From: Carboxylicivirga longa
GTDB lineage: Bacteria; Bacteroidota; Bacteroidia; Bacteroidales; Marinilabiliaceae
Reading direction: 5' to 3'
Length of the DNA: 64,000 nucleotides
Assembly (NCBI RefSeq): GCF_050589825.1
Contig: NZ_JBNGOZ010000001.1
Coordinates: forward strand, 1 to 64,000
Shown: positions 45,860 through 54,734 of the stretch, piece after piece
Layout of the letters: each line of letters begins with the position of its first letter
How positions within the stretch are numbered: the first letter of the stretch is position 1
Position numbers and translations under genes: made by a program
The notes under the pieces: model-generated
Told to the model about the DNA's origin: nothing
Databases searched by the model: none
The model's input: only the letters and a program-made list of their open reading frames with translations

Positions 45860-45969
45860 GAACGCCTACAAATTGTAAGCTTTGACATATGTCATTACGA
45901 AAGGGTTTTAATATTCGTTACTTAGCCATTGGAAGAAAAGAAGTAATAATATAAAACCCAATCAGCAAA

Positions 45970-47583
45970 ATGCAAAAGTTATTATTATTAGGTGATGAGG
46001 CGATAGCACAAGGTGCAATCGATGCCGGTCTCTCCGGCGTATATGCCTATCCGGGCACTCCCTCTACCGAGATAACCGAGTATATTCAGGACTCGCGCAT
46101 TGCCAAAGAGCGAAATATTCACCGCCAATGGTCCAGTAATGAAAAAACCGCCATGGAATCGGCGCTGGGCATGGCCTATGCCGGTAAGCGTGCCATGACC
46201 TGCATGAAACATGTAGGACTTAACGTGGCAGCCGATGCCTTTATCAATGCGGCTATCACCGGAGTGAATGGTGGTTTTGTGGTGGTGGCAGCCGATGATC
46301 CCTCCATGCACTCGAGTCAGAATGAGCAAGACAGCCGTGTGTATGGTAAGTTTGCCATGATTCCCATATTGGAACCAGTTAATCAGCAGGAGGCTTACGA
46401 CATGGCCTATGCTGCCTTTGAAATGTCGGAAAAATTTAATGTGCCGGTGATGATACGTATCACTACGCGTCTGGCGCACTCGCGGGCCGGTGTTGTTCGC
46501 AAGCCTTTGTTGGAAGAGCGTGAACTTAGTTTACCCAAAGATCCCACGCAATTTGTTCTGCTGCCGGCGATCGCCCGACGTAACTATAAGAAATTGATTG
46601 AGACGCGTCCTGATCTGGAGAAGCTATCAATGGAATCGCCCTATAACAGCTATGCCGATGGTTCAGATCGTTCCATGGGAATCATAGCCTGTGGTATTGC
46701 CCATAACTATTTGATGGAAAATTTTCAGGAGCGGGAATGTAATTATCCGGTGCTGAAGCTGTCGCAATATCCAATGCCTCGCAAGGACATCGAACGCATG
46801 GTTAGTGAGTGTGATTCAATTCTGATATTGGAGGATGGCTATCCGGTGATTGAGGAGCTGCTCAAAGGTTATCAGGAGGCCGGTACACCGGTAAAAGGTC
46901 GTCTGGATGGTACTTTGCCACGCGATGGTGAGTTAACACCTAATATTGTGGCCAATGCGCTGGGCTTCCCCTTTGAGGAAGGCGCTCCGGTACCTGACTT
47001 GGTGGTGGGTCGACCGCCGGCCATGTGCAAGGGCTGTGGTCATATCGATGCTTACAAGGCGCTGAATATCGCATTGGAGGACTATGGTCCCGGGCGTGTG
47101 TTTGCCGATATTGGCTGCTATACACTGGGCGCCTTGCCGCCTTACAATGCCGTTAACTCGTGTGTAGATATGGGTGCATCCATTACCATGGCTAAAGGAG
47201 CCGCCGATGCCGGCCTGACACCTGCCGTGGCAGTGATTGGTGACTCTACTTTCACTCACTCGGGCATGACGGGTTTGCTCGATGTGGTGAGCGAGGGAAC
47301 GCCCATCACCATAATTGTGTCCGATAACTATACTACCGGTATGACGGGAGGTCAGGACTCACAGGCGCTTGGGCATTTGGAGCAAATTATCGCCGGTATC
47401 GGTGTGGATCCGGATCATATCCGTGTATTTAAGCCTACGGCAGCCAACCTCGATGAGATGGTATCCATCATTAAAGAAGAATTTGACTATCCGGGCGTAT
47501 CGGTGATCATTCCGCGTCGTCAGTGCATTCAAACATTACGCAATAAGAGCCTGGTGCTAAAAGTAAAGGAGTTGGGCTTGTAA
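45970..47583 (+). CDS. iorA: Indolepyruvate:ferredoxin oxidoreductase alpha subunit, without C-terminal ferredoxin domain
   Basis: Product of 537 aa. The N-terminal pyrimidine-binding region (GVYAYPGTPSTEITEYI, EKTAMESALGMAYAGKRA) and the TPP-binding region (MCKGCGHIDAYKALN, FADIGCYTLGALPPYN, IGDSTFTHSGMTGLLD) are complete. The product stops soon after IIPRRQCIQTLRNK; the usual C-terminal 2[4Fe-4S] ferredoxin domain of about 60-90 residues is absent. With IorB it oxidises aryl pyruvates from aromatic amino acids to aryl-acetyl-CoA, reducing ferredoxin. Electrons would have to leave through another carrier. Confidence 0.93.
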   Translation: MQKLLLLGDEAIAQGAIDAGLSGVYAYPGTPSTEITEYIQDSRIAKERNIHRQWSSNEKTAMESALGMAYAGKRAMTCMKHVGLNVAADAFINAAITGVNGGFVVVAADDPSMHSSQNEQDSRVYGKFAMIPILEPVNQQEAYDMAYAAFEMSEKFNVPVMIRITTRLAHSRAGVVRKPLLEERELSLPKDPTQFVLLPAIARRNYKKLIETRPDLEKLSMESPYNSYADGSDRSMGIIACGIAHNYLMENFQERECNYPVLKLSQYPMPRKDIERMVSECDSILILEDGYPVIEELLKGYQEAGTPVKGRLDGTLPRDGELTPNIVANALGFPFEEGAPVPDLVVGRPPAMCKGCGHIDAYKALNIALEDYGPGRVFADIGCYTLGALPPYNAVNSCVDMGASITMAKGAADAGLTPAVAVIGDSTFTHSGMTGLLDVVSEGTPITIIVSDNYTTGMTGGQDSQALGHLEQIIAGIGVDPDHIRVFKPTAANLDEMVSIIKEEFDYPGVSVIIPRRQCIQTLRNKSLVLKVKELGL

Positions 47584-47652
47584 AATAACAGTGCTTAGTA
47601 CTCAGTGCACCGTGCACTAGGTATCAGGCACTCATTAAAATTATCAGTAATT

Positions 47653-48246
47653 ATGAAATCAGATATAGTTTTAGCAGGCGTAGGTGGGCAGGGTATCTTG
47701 TCCATAGCTGCAACAATAGGTATGGCTGCAGTGGATAAAAATTTGCACCTGAAACAGGCCGAGGTACATGGTATGAGTCAGCGGGGGGGCGATGTGCAGT
47801 CGCACCTGCGTGTAAGCAGCAAGCCCATCGCCTCGGATTTGATACCCAGGGGCAAGGCCGATATTATCTTATCGGTTGAACCCATGGAATCATTGCGTTA
47901 CTTGCCTTACCTGTCGAAGAAAGGCTGGTTGGTGACGAATACAACGCCGTTTGTTAATATCCCCAATTATCCGGAAATGGAGGAGGTGATGGCCAAAATA
48001 GCCGAGCAGACGAATCATATTGCCATTGATGCGGAGAAGATAGCCGTTGAAGTGGCCACCAAACGCTCGTCTAATATTGTTATGCTGGGTGCTGCTTCCC
48101 CGTTTATCGACATTGAGATGTCGGCCTTGGAAGAGGGTTTGCGTAAAATTTTTGAACGTAAGAGCGATGCGGTGGTGGAATCAAATATCAATGCCTTGCG
48201 TGCGGGGCGCGCTGCTACCGAAGTAATTCTGGCCAGTAGAAATTAA
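47653..48246 (+). CDS. iorB: Indolepyruvate:ferredoxin oxidoreductase beta subunit
   Basis: Product of 197 aa from the ATG at 47653 (MKSDIVLAGVGGQGIL), the conserved start of the gamma-type POR domain. The VHGMSQRGGDVQSHLR block is typical of IorB. It is 69 bp after iorA; the linker is made of short repeated words of AGT/CACT type. Its last bases overlap the stop of the convergent LRR gene. Confidence 0.93.
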   Translation: MKSDIVLAGVGGQGILSIAATIGMAAVDKNLHLKQAEVHGMSQRGGDVQSHLRVSSKPIASDLIPRGKADIILSVEPMESLRYLPYLSKKGWLVTNTTPFVNIPNYPEMEEVMAKIAEQTNHIAIDAEKIAVEVATKRSSNIVMLGAASPFIDIEMSALEEGLRKIFERKSDAVVESNINALRAGRAATEVILASRN

Positions 48247-48857
48247 AGCAGCAGTTTTTCGGCCTTAAAGGCAGCATCTTTCGGCATTTCAGTCAGGGGA
48301 TTATCGCCTAAGTTCAGTTCCTTCAGTTGACCTGCGCTAAGCTGATCGAAAGGAAAGGATCTTAAACGATTGTTGTTGAGGTAAATATTTTTGATAGCGG
48401 GCAGTTGTAGCAAAATGTGACAACTGCCCGCTATGGTGTTTTCGCTAAGGTCAATAAGGCGAAGCTTATCCAGTCTGCTCAGCTGCTGAGGCACCAGGCT
48501 AAAGGCATTAAAGCCCAGGTACAGCTTCTCCAGGCGGCTCAATTGCGAAAAATTCTTGGGTAACTCCGTGAGCCGGTTATTGCGCATGTCAGCGTATTCA
48601 AGCTGCATTAAGTGCCTAATGGCATCGGGCAGCTGTTGAATATTATTCTCTCTGATATCAAGATAGCGCAGGTGCTGCAGCTCAAATAATTCGGCGGGTA
48701 TAACACCTTTGAGCCGGGCCTTAAACAGGCTGAGGTGAGTCACCTCCTGCCGGTCATTCAACACATAGCCTTTGCTTATCCAACTGATTTTCTGCACTTG
48801 CTTAATGGGACGGTGCAGCTGTTGGTTAATTCGTTCTATGGTGACAATATCCGACAT
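48243..48857 (-). CDS. Leucine-rich-repeat protein
   Basis: Product of 204 aa. From about residue 45 on there are six or so LRR units of the LxxLxxLxLxxN type (LRYLDIRENNIQQLPDAI, LEYADMRNNRLTELPKNF, LEKLYLGFNAFSLVP, LRLIDLSENTIAG). No signal peptide or membrane helix is seen, so it is probably cytoplasmic and a protein-binding scaffold. The partner is unknown. It lies 72 bp downstream of the biotin carboxylase operon on the same strand. Confidence 0.85.
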   Translation of the reverse strand: MSDIVTIERINQQLHRPIKQVQKISWISKGYVLNDRQEVTHLSLFKARLKGVIPAELFELQHLRYLDIRENNIQQLPDAIRHLMQLEYADMRNNRLTELPKNFSQLSRLEKLYLGFNAFSLVPQQLSRLDKLRLIDLSENTIAGSCHILLQLPAIKNIYLNNNRLRSFPFDQLSAGQLKELNLGDNPLTEMPKDAAFKAEKLLL

Positions 48858-48929
48858 AATTGCGCTGTTTACAGGCTAAAATAGCAAAGAGTTCCGATAT
48901 ACGCATGGATACGCAAGATGCTTAGTGCA

Positions 48930-49445
48930 TTATTTTTTTATTTTCGGATCGATCTCAATCATCATCTGATCTTTTAGCACATTGTCGCCCGCTTTAATAT
49001 GAATTTTACTAATCACACCGCTGATGGGCGCCACAATCTCATTCTGCATCTTCATGGCCTCAAGGGTAAGCAGTACTTCTCCTTTCTGAATGGTTTGATT
49101 ATTCTCAACCATCACATCACAGATCATACCCGGTAACATGGCCGTTATCGCCACCTTGCTGACGGCATTCTTTTTGGCGATTTTCTTCCGTCGTTTAAAC
49201 GATTTCTCTGTCTCAATGGTGAAATTGTAAGTATTACCGTTCAATAATACCGTGCATTGGTTTTGCTTTAAACGCACCACCTCACCCGCAAAAGTGTGTT
49301 TGTTTAGCTCCACCTCAAACTCGTTATTTTCGTTGCGACTTATTTTTGGGGTGGCCTCTTTTTCGTCGATCTTAGCAATCTGATTATCCACAACATCAAT
49401 TGAAGTGGTTTTGCCGTTGACCAATATATATTTTGTAGCTTTCAT
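48930..49445 (-). CDS. Biotin carboxyl carrier protein of acyl-CoA carboxylase
   Basis: Product of 171 aa. The C-terminal biotinyl domain (about 100-168) holds the biotinylation motif EAMKM and PGMICDVMVENNQTIQKGEVLLTLEAMKMQNEI; the N-terminal half is a linker with hydrophobic strands. It is the third gene of the operon, five bases after the biotin carboxylase gene. It carries carboxybiotin between the two catalytic subunits. Confidence 0.93.
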   Translation of the reverse strand: MKATKYILVNGKTTSIDVVDNQIAKIDEKEATPKISRNENNEFEVELNKHTFAGEVVRLKQNQCTVLLNGNTYNFTIETEKSFKRRKKIAKKNAVSKVAITAMLPGMICDVMVENNQTIQKGEVLLTLEAMKMQNEIVAPISGVISKIHIKAGDNVLKDQMMIEIDPKIKK

Positions 49446-49449
49446 GGCG

Positions 49450-50940
49450 TTAATGTGATTTAAGATTTTGTTTTAGAAACCAGGCGTTGGACGATGCTTC
49501 CACCGACTGTGTTTCCTCCAGCTTATTCATTTCCTGCAAGTAAGCGGTGAGCGCAATACATGCGGCAGCTTCCTGATCGTTGGGATGCTGATAGTGCAAC
49601 TGATCCATCTGTGTTTCAATAAAATCAGTGTAATAATCGCCTTTGATAAAAGCCGGAATGGTCAGTACCTTGCGAAAGAAGGGAAGGGTTGTCTTTAAAC
49701 CTTTAATGTTCAAATCGCTTAAGATCTCACCCGCTTGTTCCAGCGTCTCTGCCCGGTTTTTTCCATGCACAATGGCCTTGGCCAGCATGGAGTCGTAGCA
49801 GGCCGGTACTACTTTACCGGCCACATAGCCGCTGTCGAAGCGCAGATGGTCGGAGGCAGGTACCTCAATGTGTTCGATGATGCCCGTACAGGGCGCAAAA
49901 TCAGCCTGCACATCTTCGGCATTGATTCTAAACTCAATGGCGCTTCCTTTTATCTGAATGTCATCTTGTTTTATGGTCAGCGCCTCTCCGCTGGCTATGA
50001 TGATCTGCTGCTCTACAATGTCAACGCCTGTAATGGCTTCGGTAACCGGATGCTCCACCTGTATGCGCGTATTCATCTCCATAAAATAAACATTGTTATC
50101 CACATCCAGGAGAAATTCCACGGTGCCGGCATTAAAGTAGCCCGTTTGTTTGCATAGATTCACTGCATGGGTGCAGATGGTGTCGCGAAGCTCGGGAGTT
50201 AGTGCAGGCGAGGGAGCTTCTTCCATTAATTTCTGGTGCTTTCGCTGTATGCTGCACTCGCGCTCGAAAAGATGAATTACATTGCCGTGTTTATCGGCCA
50301 GTACCTGCACCTCGATATGCCGTGGACGGGCAATGTATTTCTCAATAAAAACGGCGCCATTGCCAAATACTGAGCGCGCTTCGTTCATGGCAGCCCGCAG
50401 CATCTTGGGCAGCATCTCTTCATTTTCAACCACACGCATGCCTTTACCGCCGCCACCGGCCACGGCCTTCACCATTACCGGATAACCAATATTGGCCACC
50501 ACCTCAAGGGCTTCTTCCTCGGTATTGATGAGTCCTTTACTGCCTTCCGGAACGGGTATTCCGCATGATTTGGCGGTTTGTCGTGCCACACCTTTATTGC
50601 CCATCTTCTCGATGTGCTGATGCGATGGCCCAATAAAGATGATGCCTCGTGTCTCGCATTCTTTGGGCAGGAATGGATTTTCAGACAGGAAGCCATAGCC
50701 CGGATGTATGGCATCAACTTTATTTTCAACGGCGGCATCTACAATCTTTTCAACGCTTAGAAAAATATTGGTAAAGGTGTCGCCCGATACATCTATCAGT
50801 TCGTCGGCAAAGGATAAATAGTGGGCATTGGGCTCCTGATGGGTTAGGAACATATATGAACGGATACCCATTTTGCGGGCCGTTTGAGCAATGCGGATGG
50901 CAATCTCTCCGCGATTGGCTATTAATATCGATTTAATCAT
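49450..50940 (-). CDS. Biotin carboxylase subunit of acyl-CoA (propionyl/acetyl-CoA) carboxylase
   Basis: Product of 496 aa with the ATP-grasp biotin carboxylase fold: ILIANRGEIAIRI at the N-terminus, the glycine-rich loop KAVAGGGGKGMRVV, catalytic FMEMNTRIQVEHPVTEAITGVD and the C-terminal domain. It carboxylates biotin on the carrier with ATP and bicarbonate. It lies 11 bp after the carboxyltransferase gene and 4 bp before the carrier gene. Confidence 0.95.
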   Translation of the reverse strand: MIKSILIANRGEIAIRIAQTARKMGIRSYMFLTHQEPNAHYLSFADELIDVSGDTFTNIFLSVEKIVDAAVENKVDAIHPGYGFLSENPFLPKECETRGIIFIGPSHQHIEKMGNKGVARQTAKSCGIPVPEGSKGLINTEEEALEVVANIGYPVMVKAVAGGGGKGMRVVENEEMLPKMLRAAMNEARSVFGNGAVFIEKYIARPRHIEVQVLADKHGNVIHLFERECSIQRKHQKLMEEAPSPALTPELRDTICTHAVNLCKQTGYFNAGTVEFLLDVDNNVYFMEMNTRIQVEHPVTEAITGVDIVEQQIIIASGEALTIKQDDIQIKGSAIEFRINAEDVQADFAPCTGIIEHIEVPASDHLRFDSGYVAGKVVPACYDSMLAKAIVHGKNRAETLEQAGEILSDLNIKGLKTTLPFFRKVLTIPAFIKGDYYTDFIETQMDQLHYQHPNDQEAAACIALTAYLQEMNKLEETQSVEASSNAWFLKQNLKSH

Positions 50941-50951
50941 TATTCAGTTTT

Positions 50952-52487
50952 TTACATTGGAATATTTCCGTGTTTACGCGGAGATTTCTGTTCGAACTTG
51001 TTTTCTAGTAGTGAGAAAGCAGAGATCAATACCTCACGTGTTTTTGCGGGTTCTATCACCTCGTCAACATAGCCTTTTTCTTCCGCGATAAATGGATTGG
51101 CAATGTTGTTTTTATAATCATCCACCAGCTGACGCTTAAGTTCATCAGGATCGTTTGCCTCGCTCAGCTCTTTGCGATTCAGTATTTTTATGGCGCCCTC
51201 GGGTCCCATCACCGCAATTTCAGCCGATGGCCAGGCATAATTCATATCACCGCCCATGTTTTTACTGTTCATCACAATGTAGGCGCCACCATAGGCTTTT
51301 CTAATGATTACTGTAATTTTGGGTACGGTGGCTTCGGCAAAAGCATACAGTAGTTTAGCACCGTGCATAATAATGGCATTGTGCTCCTGGTTTTTACCCG
51401 GCATAAAGCCCGGCACATCTTCCAGTACCAGCACCGGAATATTAAAGGCATCGCAAAAACGCACAAAACGGGCGGCTTTGCGCGATGCATTGATATCCAG
51501 TGTACCCGCCATTACTTTTGGTTGATTGGCGATGATTCCTATAACTTTTCGATCCAGGCGGGCGAAGCCGGTAATGATATTCTGCGCGTGTCCTTCTGCC
51601 ACTTCAAAAAAGGAATCCACATCCACAATGCGCTCGATAATATCAATCATATCGTAGGGCTTGCCTGAGTCCTCGGGCAATATGTAGGAGATGTTTTCGC
51701 TGTTGCGCGGCGTGATGTCATCCCAGTTTAATACGGGAGGCTGCTCCAGGTGGTTAGAAGGAAGGTACGACAGGAGCTTCTTCACGCCCAGCAGGCAATG
51801 TTCCTCATCGTTATACACAAAATCGGTTACGCCCGAAGCAGAGCCATGTACTTCGGCACCGCCCAGGTCTTCAAAGGTAATGTCCTCGTTCAATACTTCT
51901 TTTACCACCTGTGGGCCGGTAACAAACATGTGCGAGGTGTGTTTTACCATAAAACGGAAGTCGGTGAGAGCCGGTGAATAGACAGCACCGCCGGCAGCAG
52001 GGCCGAGTATAACAGATATCTGCGGCACAATGCCCGAGGCTTTTACGTTATTACGAAAAATACCGGCATAACCGGCCAAACTGGCTACCCCTTCCTGTAT
52101 GCGTGCACCACCCGAATCGATGAGTCCGATGACAGGATGCCCCATATTGGCCGCCAGTTCCTGCACTTTCTGAATTTTTTGCGCATGAACAAGCCCCAGG
52201 GAGCCTCCCATAATATTAAAATCCTGGGCGTACACCATTACTTTACGGCCGTTGATGGTGCCGTAGCCACAGATTACACCATCGCCATAATTTTTGGCTT
52301 CTTTATCGGGTTTGATCAAGGCGCCTATCTCGTGAAAGCTGCCCTCGTCGAATAAAAAGTCGATACGCTCGCGGGCTGTTAGCTTGCCCTTATCGTGTTG
52401 TTTCTTATAATAATCACCTGTGTATTGATCATTCAGCTTATCTTTCCGCTCATGAAAAACTTTGTAAGCCTTTCTGTTTTCCTCCAT
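50952..52487 (-). CDS. Acyl-CoA carboxylase carboxyltransferase beta subunit (propionyl-CoA carboxylase-like)
   Basis: Product of 511 aa of the crotonase-like carboxyltransferase family. Blocks include LTARERIDFLFDEGSFHEIG, GGSLGLVHAQKIQKVQELA, DSGGARIQEGVASLAGYAGIF, VILGPAAGGAVYSPALTDF and IIRKAYGGAYIVMNSKNMGGD. Product specificity (propionyl-CoA, or a methylmalonyl-CoA decarboxylase or acetyl-CoA carboxylase role) is not decided by sequence here. It heads the operon, behind a cobalamin riboswitch and a terminator. Confidence 0.93.
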   Translation of the reverse strand: MEENRKAYKVFHERKDKLNDQYTGDYYKKQHDKGKLTARERIDFLFDEGSFHEIGALIKPDKEAKNYGDGVICGYGTINGRKVMVYAQDFNIMGGSLGLVHAQKIQKVQELAANMGHPVIGLIDSGGARIQEGVASLAGYAGIFRNNVKASGIVPQISVILGPAAGGAVYSPALTDFRFMVKHTSHMFVTGPQVVKEVLNEDITFEDLGGAEVHGSASGVTDFVYNDEEHCLLGVKKLLSYLPSNHLEQPPVLNWDDITPRNSENISYILPEDSGKPYDMIDIIERIVDVDSFFEVAEGHAQNIITGFARLDRKVIGIIANQPKVMAGTLDINASRKAARFVRFCDAFNIPVLVLEDVPGFMPGKNQEHNAIIMHGAKLLYAFAEATVPKITVIIRKAYGGAYIVMNSKNMGGDMNYAWPSAEIAVMGPEGAIKILNRKELSEANDPDELKRQLVDDYKNNIANPFIAEEKGYVDEVIEPAKTREVLISAFSLLENKFEQKSPRKHGNIPM

Positions 52488-52581
52488 GATTATTTCAGTA
52501 TTTGTTAGTTAATGTATTGATATGCTTCTGTTACCAGGCCAAACTGGCAAAGTAACGATTGAAGGCTTTAAGTTGTTTATT

Positions 52582-52643
52582 AAACAAAAAACAGCACGAA
52601 AATCTGTGTAAACAGAGTTCGTGGAAAAATAAAAATGTGCTGT
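52582..52643 (-). terminator. Intrinsic terminator in the leader between the cobalamin riboswitch and the carboxylase operon
   Basis: On the minus strand CACGAA-TCTGT pairs with ACAGA-TTCGTG (52595-52623 on the plus strand), followed by GTTTTTTGTTT. A second arm pair ACAGCAC (52591-52597) / GTGCTGT (52637-52643) shares bases with the first stem, so the two are mutually exclusive in part. This is the layout of a transcription attenuator under riboswitch control. Confidence 0.65.
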
Positions 52644-52721
52644 CGCAGACGCTATAAATGCAGGGATAGAATTAAGATCCGATACCTGCTTTGTGTCGCG
52701 AAAGCAAATATCATTCAAATA

Positions 52722-52896
52722 TTAAAGACAGGTCTCCTGGCTTTCCCGACTCTTAACACCTTCCCAACTGTCATATGCAGTCAGTGGTTAATCCGCTAAA
52801 AGTACATACCGTCTATACGGCACGAGATCACAGTTGCGCGTCAGCCCATGATTTACACATGGTTCCCTATTAAACCCTTGTTACGGGGTGTCTTAA
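52722..52896 (-). ncRNA. Cobalamin riboswitch (B12 element)
   Basis: On the minus strand, the B12 box GCCAGGAGACCTGTC (plus 52727-52741) is near perfect. 5' of it stand AATAGGGAACCATGTG, GGGCTGACGCGCAACTGTGATC and GTTGGGAAGGTG, which fit the conserved core of the AdoCbl-type class. The closing stem P1 is TTAAGACA (52889-52896) with TGTCTTTAA (52722-52730). Cobalamin binding usually ends transcription or blocks translation. It lies 235 nt upstream of the carboxylase operon on the same strand. Confidence 0.92.
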
Positions 52897-52922
52897 TGAC
52901 AAAAATTTGAATGAACGAGCGG

Positions 52923-52930
52923 CAAAAGTA
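52923..52930 (-). promoter_or_regulatory. -7 promoter element of the riboswitch-carboxylase transcript
   Basis: On the minus strand TACTTTTG matches TAnnTTTG and predicts a transcript start near 52917, about 20 nt before the riboswitch closing stem. Confidence 0.5.
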
Positions 52931-53020
52931 GTAAAATTCCTTTATTTGCGTGCTCATTATGCACAGGCAACAATTGTTTTTGATTTCACAATTAGCCTCG
53001 TATTTTACTGATTAAATGAT

Positions 53021-53689
53021 TTAGTGAGATATAAAAGCCTTGTACAGAGCTGTTGTGTTTTCAAATAAAGAATCAGCACCTGCACTGATTAAGACGTCAT
53101 CCGGCAGTTTACCCGTGTTAACAGCAAGGCAGCGTAAGCCAGCCGCCTTGGCCGATTCAACGCCCATAGGTGCGTTTTCCACTACAAGGCATTGGTCTTT
53201 GCTCAGTCCACTGCGTTGCCAGGCGATCAGGTAAGGTTCAGGGTGGGGTTTGCCCTGTTTTACATCTGCACCACTGATAATGTTGCTCGCCTCCACCTTA
53301 AATTGGGCATTTAATTTATCAACGAGCGAGGGTTGCCTGGATCCGGTTACCACAAAGACCTGAACCCCATTTTTTCTCAGAAACTCAATCAGTTCTTGCA
53401 TCATGGGTAACACCGGAGCTTTAGGGCGTTTTGCCATAAGTTCCGTCTTTAAAGTATAAACAGCTTCCTCTTCATCCCGGGTGGGTAATCGGTGAAGGTA
53501 CTTTTCAAAAGCGATTCTGATGGTTGCATAGCCGGTTCGTCCTTCATTCATATATGCCTCTTCTGGCGGAAAATTGATGCCGTATTTTTTAAGTGAATGG
53601 ATCCACGTGTATTCATGACTAGGCATGGAGTCAAACAAAACACCATCCATATCAAAAAACACCGCTTTTATATCATCGAGGACTTGCAT
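53021..53689 (-). CDS. HAD-superfamily phosphatase (beta-phosphoglucomutase-like)
   Basis: Product of 222 aa from the ATG at 53689 (MQVLDDIKAV); the longer frame begins at a TTG. HAD motifs: FFDMDGVLFDS (I), VVTGSRQ (II), KPHPEPY with the lysine (III) and VVENAPMGVESAKAAG (IV). A helical cap follows motif I (subclass I). It probably hydrolyses a sugar phosphate or isomerises one; DxD catalytic residues are intact. It stands alone. Confidence 0.9.
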   Translation of the reverse strand: MQVLDDIKAVFFDMDGVLFDSMPSHEYTWIHSLKKYGINFPPEEAYMNEGRTGYATIRIAFEKYLHRLPTRDEEEAVYTLKTELMAKRPKAPVLPMMQELIEFLRKNGVQVFVVTGSRQPSLVDKLNAQFKVEASNIISGADVKQGKPHPEPYLIAWQRSGLSKDQCLVVENAPMGVESAKAAGLRCLAVNTGKLPDDVLISAGADSLFENTTALYKAFISH

Positions 53690-53754
53690 TGGCTTTACTT
53701 TTGGCCCCAAAGTAATATATTTTTTTACTTATTTTGCAGGCTTAATTCCATTGC

Positions 53755-54414
53755 ATGCTAATTAAAATTGAAGAGCCGTTAAGGGCAAAACTTCCCGATT
53801 TGATATTAGGAGGTTTTGTTACTGATGTGAAGGTGGCTGCCGCTAATGATCAGCTACAATCATTAATGGATAAGGAGGTTGAAGTATTGGCTGCCCAATA
53901 TACACCTGCGTTAATCCGTGAATTATCGCCCGTAAAAGCGAATAAAAATGCTTATCGAACCCTGGGCAAAGATCCCAATCGCTATCGTCCGGCTGCCGAA
54001 TCCCTATTGAGAAGAGTAGCTGGTGGTAAAGGATTGTATCGCATTAATAATGTGGTTGATATACTAAATATTACCTCATTGAAAACCGGTTTCTCAATCT
54101 GTGGCTATAACTATGATGCCATTGAAGGAGATGTGAGTATGGGTATTGGTGAGGCTAATGAAGCCTATGAGGGCATTGGCAGGGGGGATTTGAATATTGA
54201 GAGATTACCGGTTTTTCGCGATGCTTTAGGTGCATTTGGTAATCCTACCAGTGATTCAACACGCACTATGGTGAGTGATGTTACTTCAAAGTTTTTGATG
54301 ATTGTTATTGGCTTTGACGGAAAAGACGCCATCAATGATGCTCTGGATGATACCCTCCATTTGCTTCAAAAATATGCGGAAGGAAAAGAGATCGAACGAT
54401 TTTTTGTGGAGTAG
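53755..54414 (+). CDS. Stand-alone B3/B4-domain protein (PheT editing-domain homologue)
   Basis: Product of 219 aa whose body matches the B3/B4 tRNA-binding/editing fold (VSPVKANKNAYRTLGKDPNRYRPAAESLLRRV, GLYRINNVVDILNITSLKTGFSICGYN, STRTMVSDVTSKFLMIVIGF). The full-length pheT protein in this window carries the same fold inside. Stand-alone forms may clear mischarged tRNA or a free amino acid; none is well characterised. The gene lies alone, followed by a 320-bp repeat-like gap. Confidence 0.85.
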   Translation: MLIKIEEPLRAKLPDLILGGFVTDVKVAAANDQLQSLMDKEVEVLAAQYTPALIRELSPVKANKNAYRTLGKDPNRYRPAAESLLRRVAGGKGLYRINNVVDILNITSLKTGFSICGYNYDAIEGDVSMGIGEANEAYEGIGRGDLNIERLPVFRDALGAFGNPTSDSTRTMVSDVTSKFLMIVIGFDGKDAINDALDDTLHLLQKYAEGKEIERFFVE

Positions 54415-54734
54415 GTAGGGATGAGAGGGGAGTGAGGTGAGTCTAGCAGTAGGATTATGGATCTTAACTAGCTTCCCGCCACGCGCCACAAGCTGCTAAC
54501 CCCTAATAACTAACAACTAATTTGGACAAGCCAGAAAAGTACAAAGTATCAAGATTTGAGTATCAAGACTATTGGCAGCTTGCTTATATTTTCTGCCAAA
54601 AATTACAGGAATTCAATTGATAGACACTAACAACTAACCCCTAATAACTAACAGCTAACAACTAACCCTTAACAACTAGCAACTAACCCCTAATAGCTAA
54701 TAGCTAGCAACTAACCACTAACAACTAACAGTCA
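54415..54734. repeat. Degenerate short-word array (CTAACAACTAAC type)
   Basis: The gap of 320 bp has no gene. Degenerate copies of CTAACAACTAAC, CTAATAAC and CTAGCAACTAAC run from 54495 to 54520 and, over about 110 bp, from 54624 to 54733, ending two bases before the start codon at 54735. Unrelated sequence lies between. No convincing promoter box was found in the array. Confidence 0.7.

Noticed and set aside
52509..52718. 69-codon open frame on the minus strand between the cobalamin riboswitch and the carboxylase operon
   Set aside because: Starts right after the riboswitch, has no family look, and contains the leader terminator hairpin; treated as leader RNA rather than a gene.
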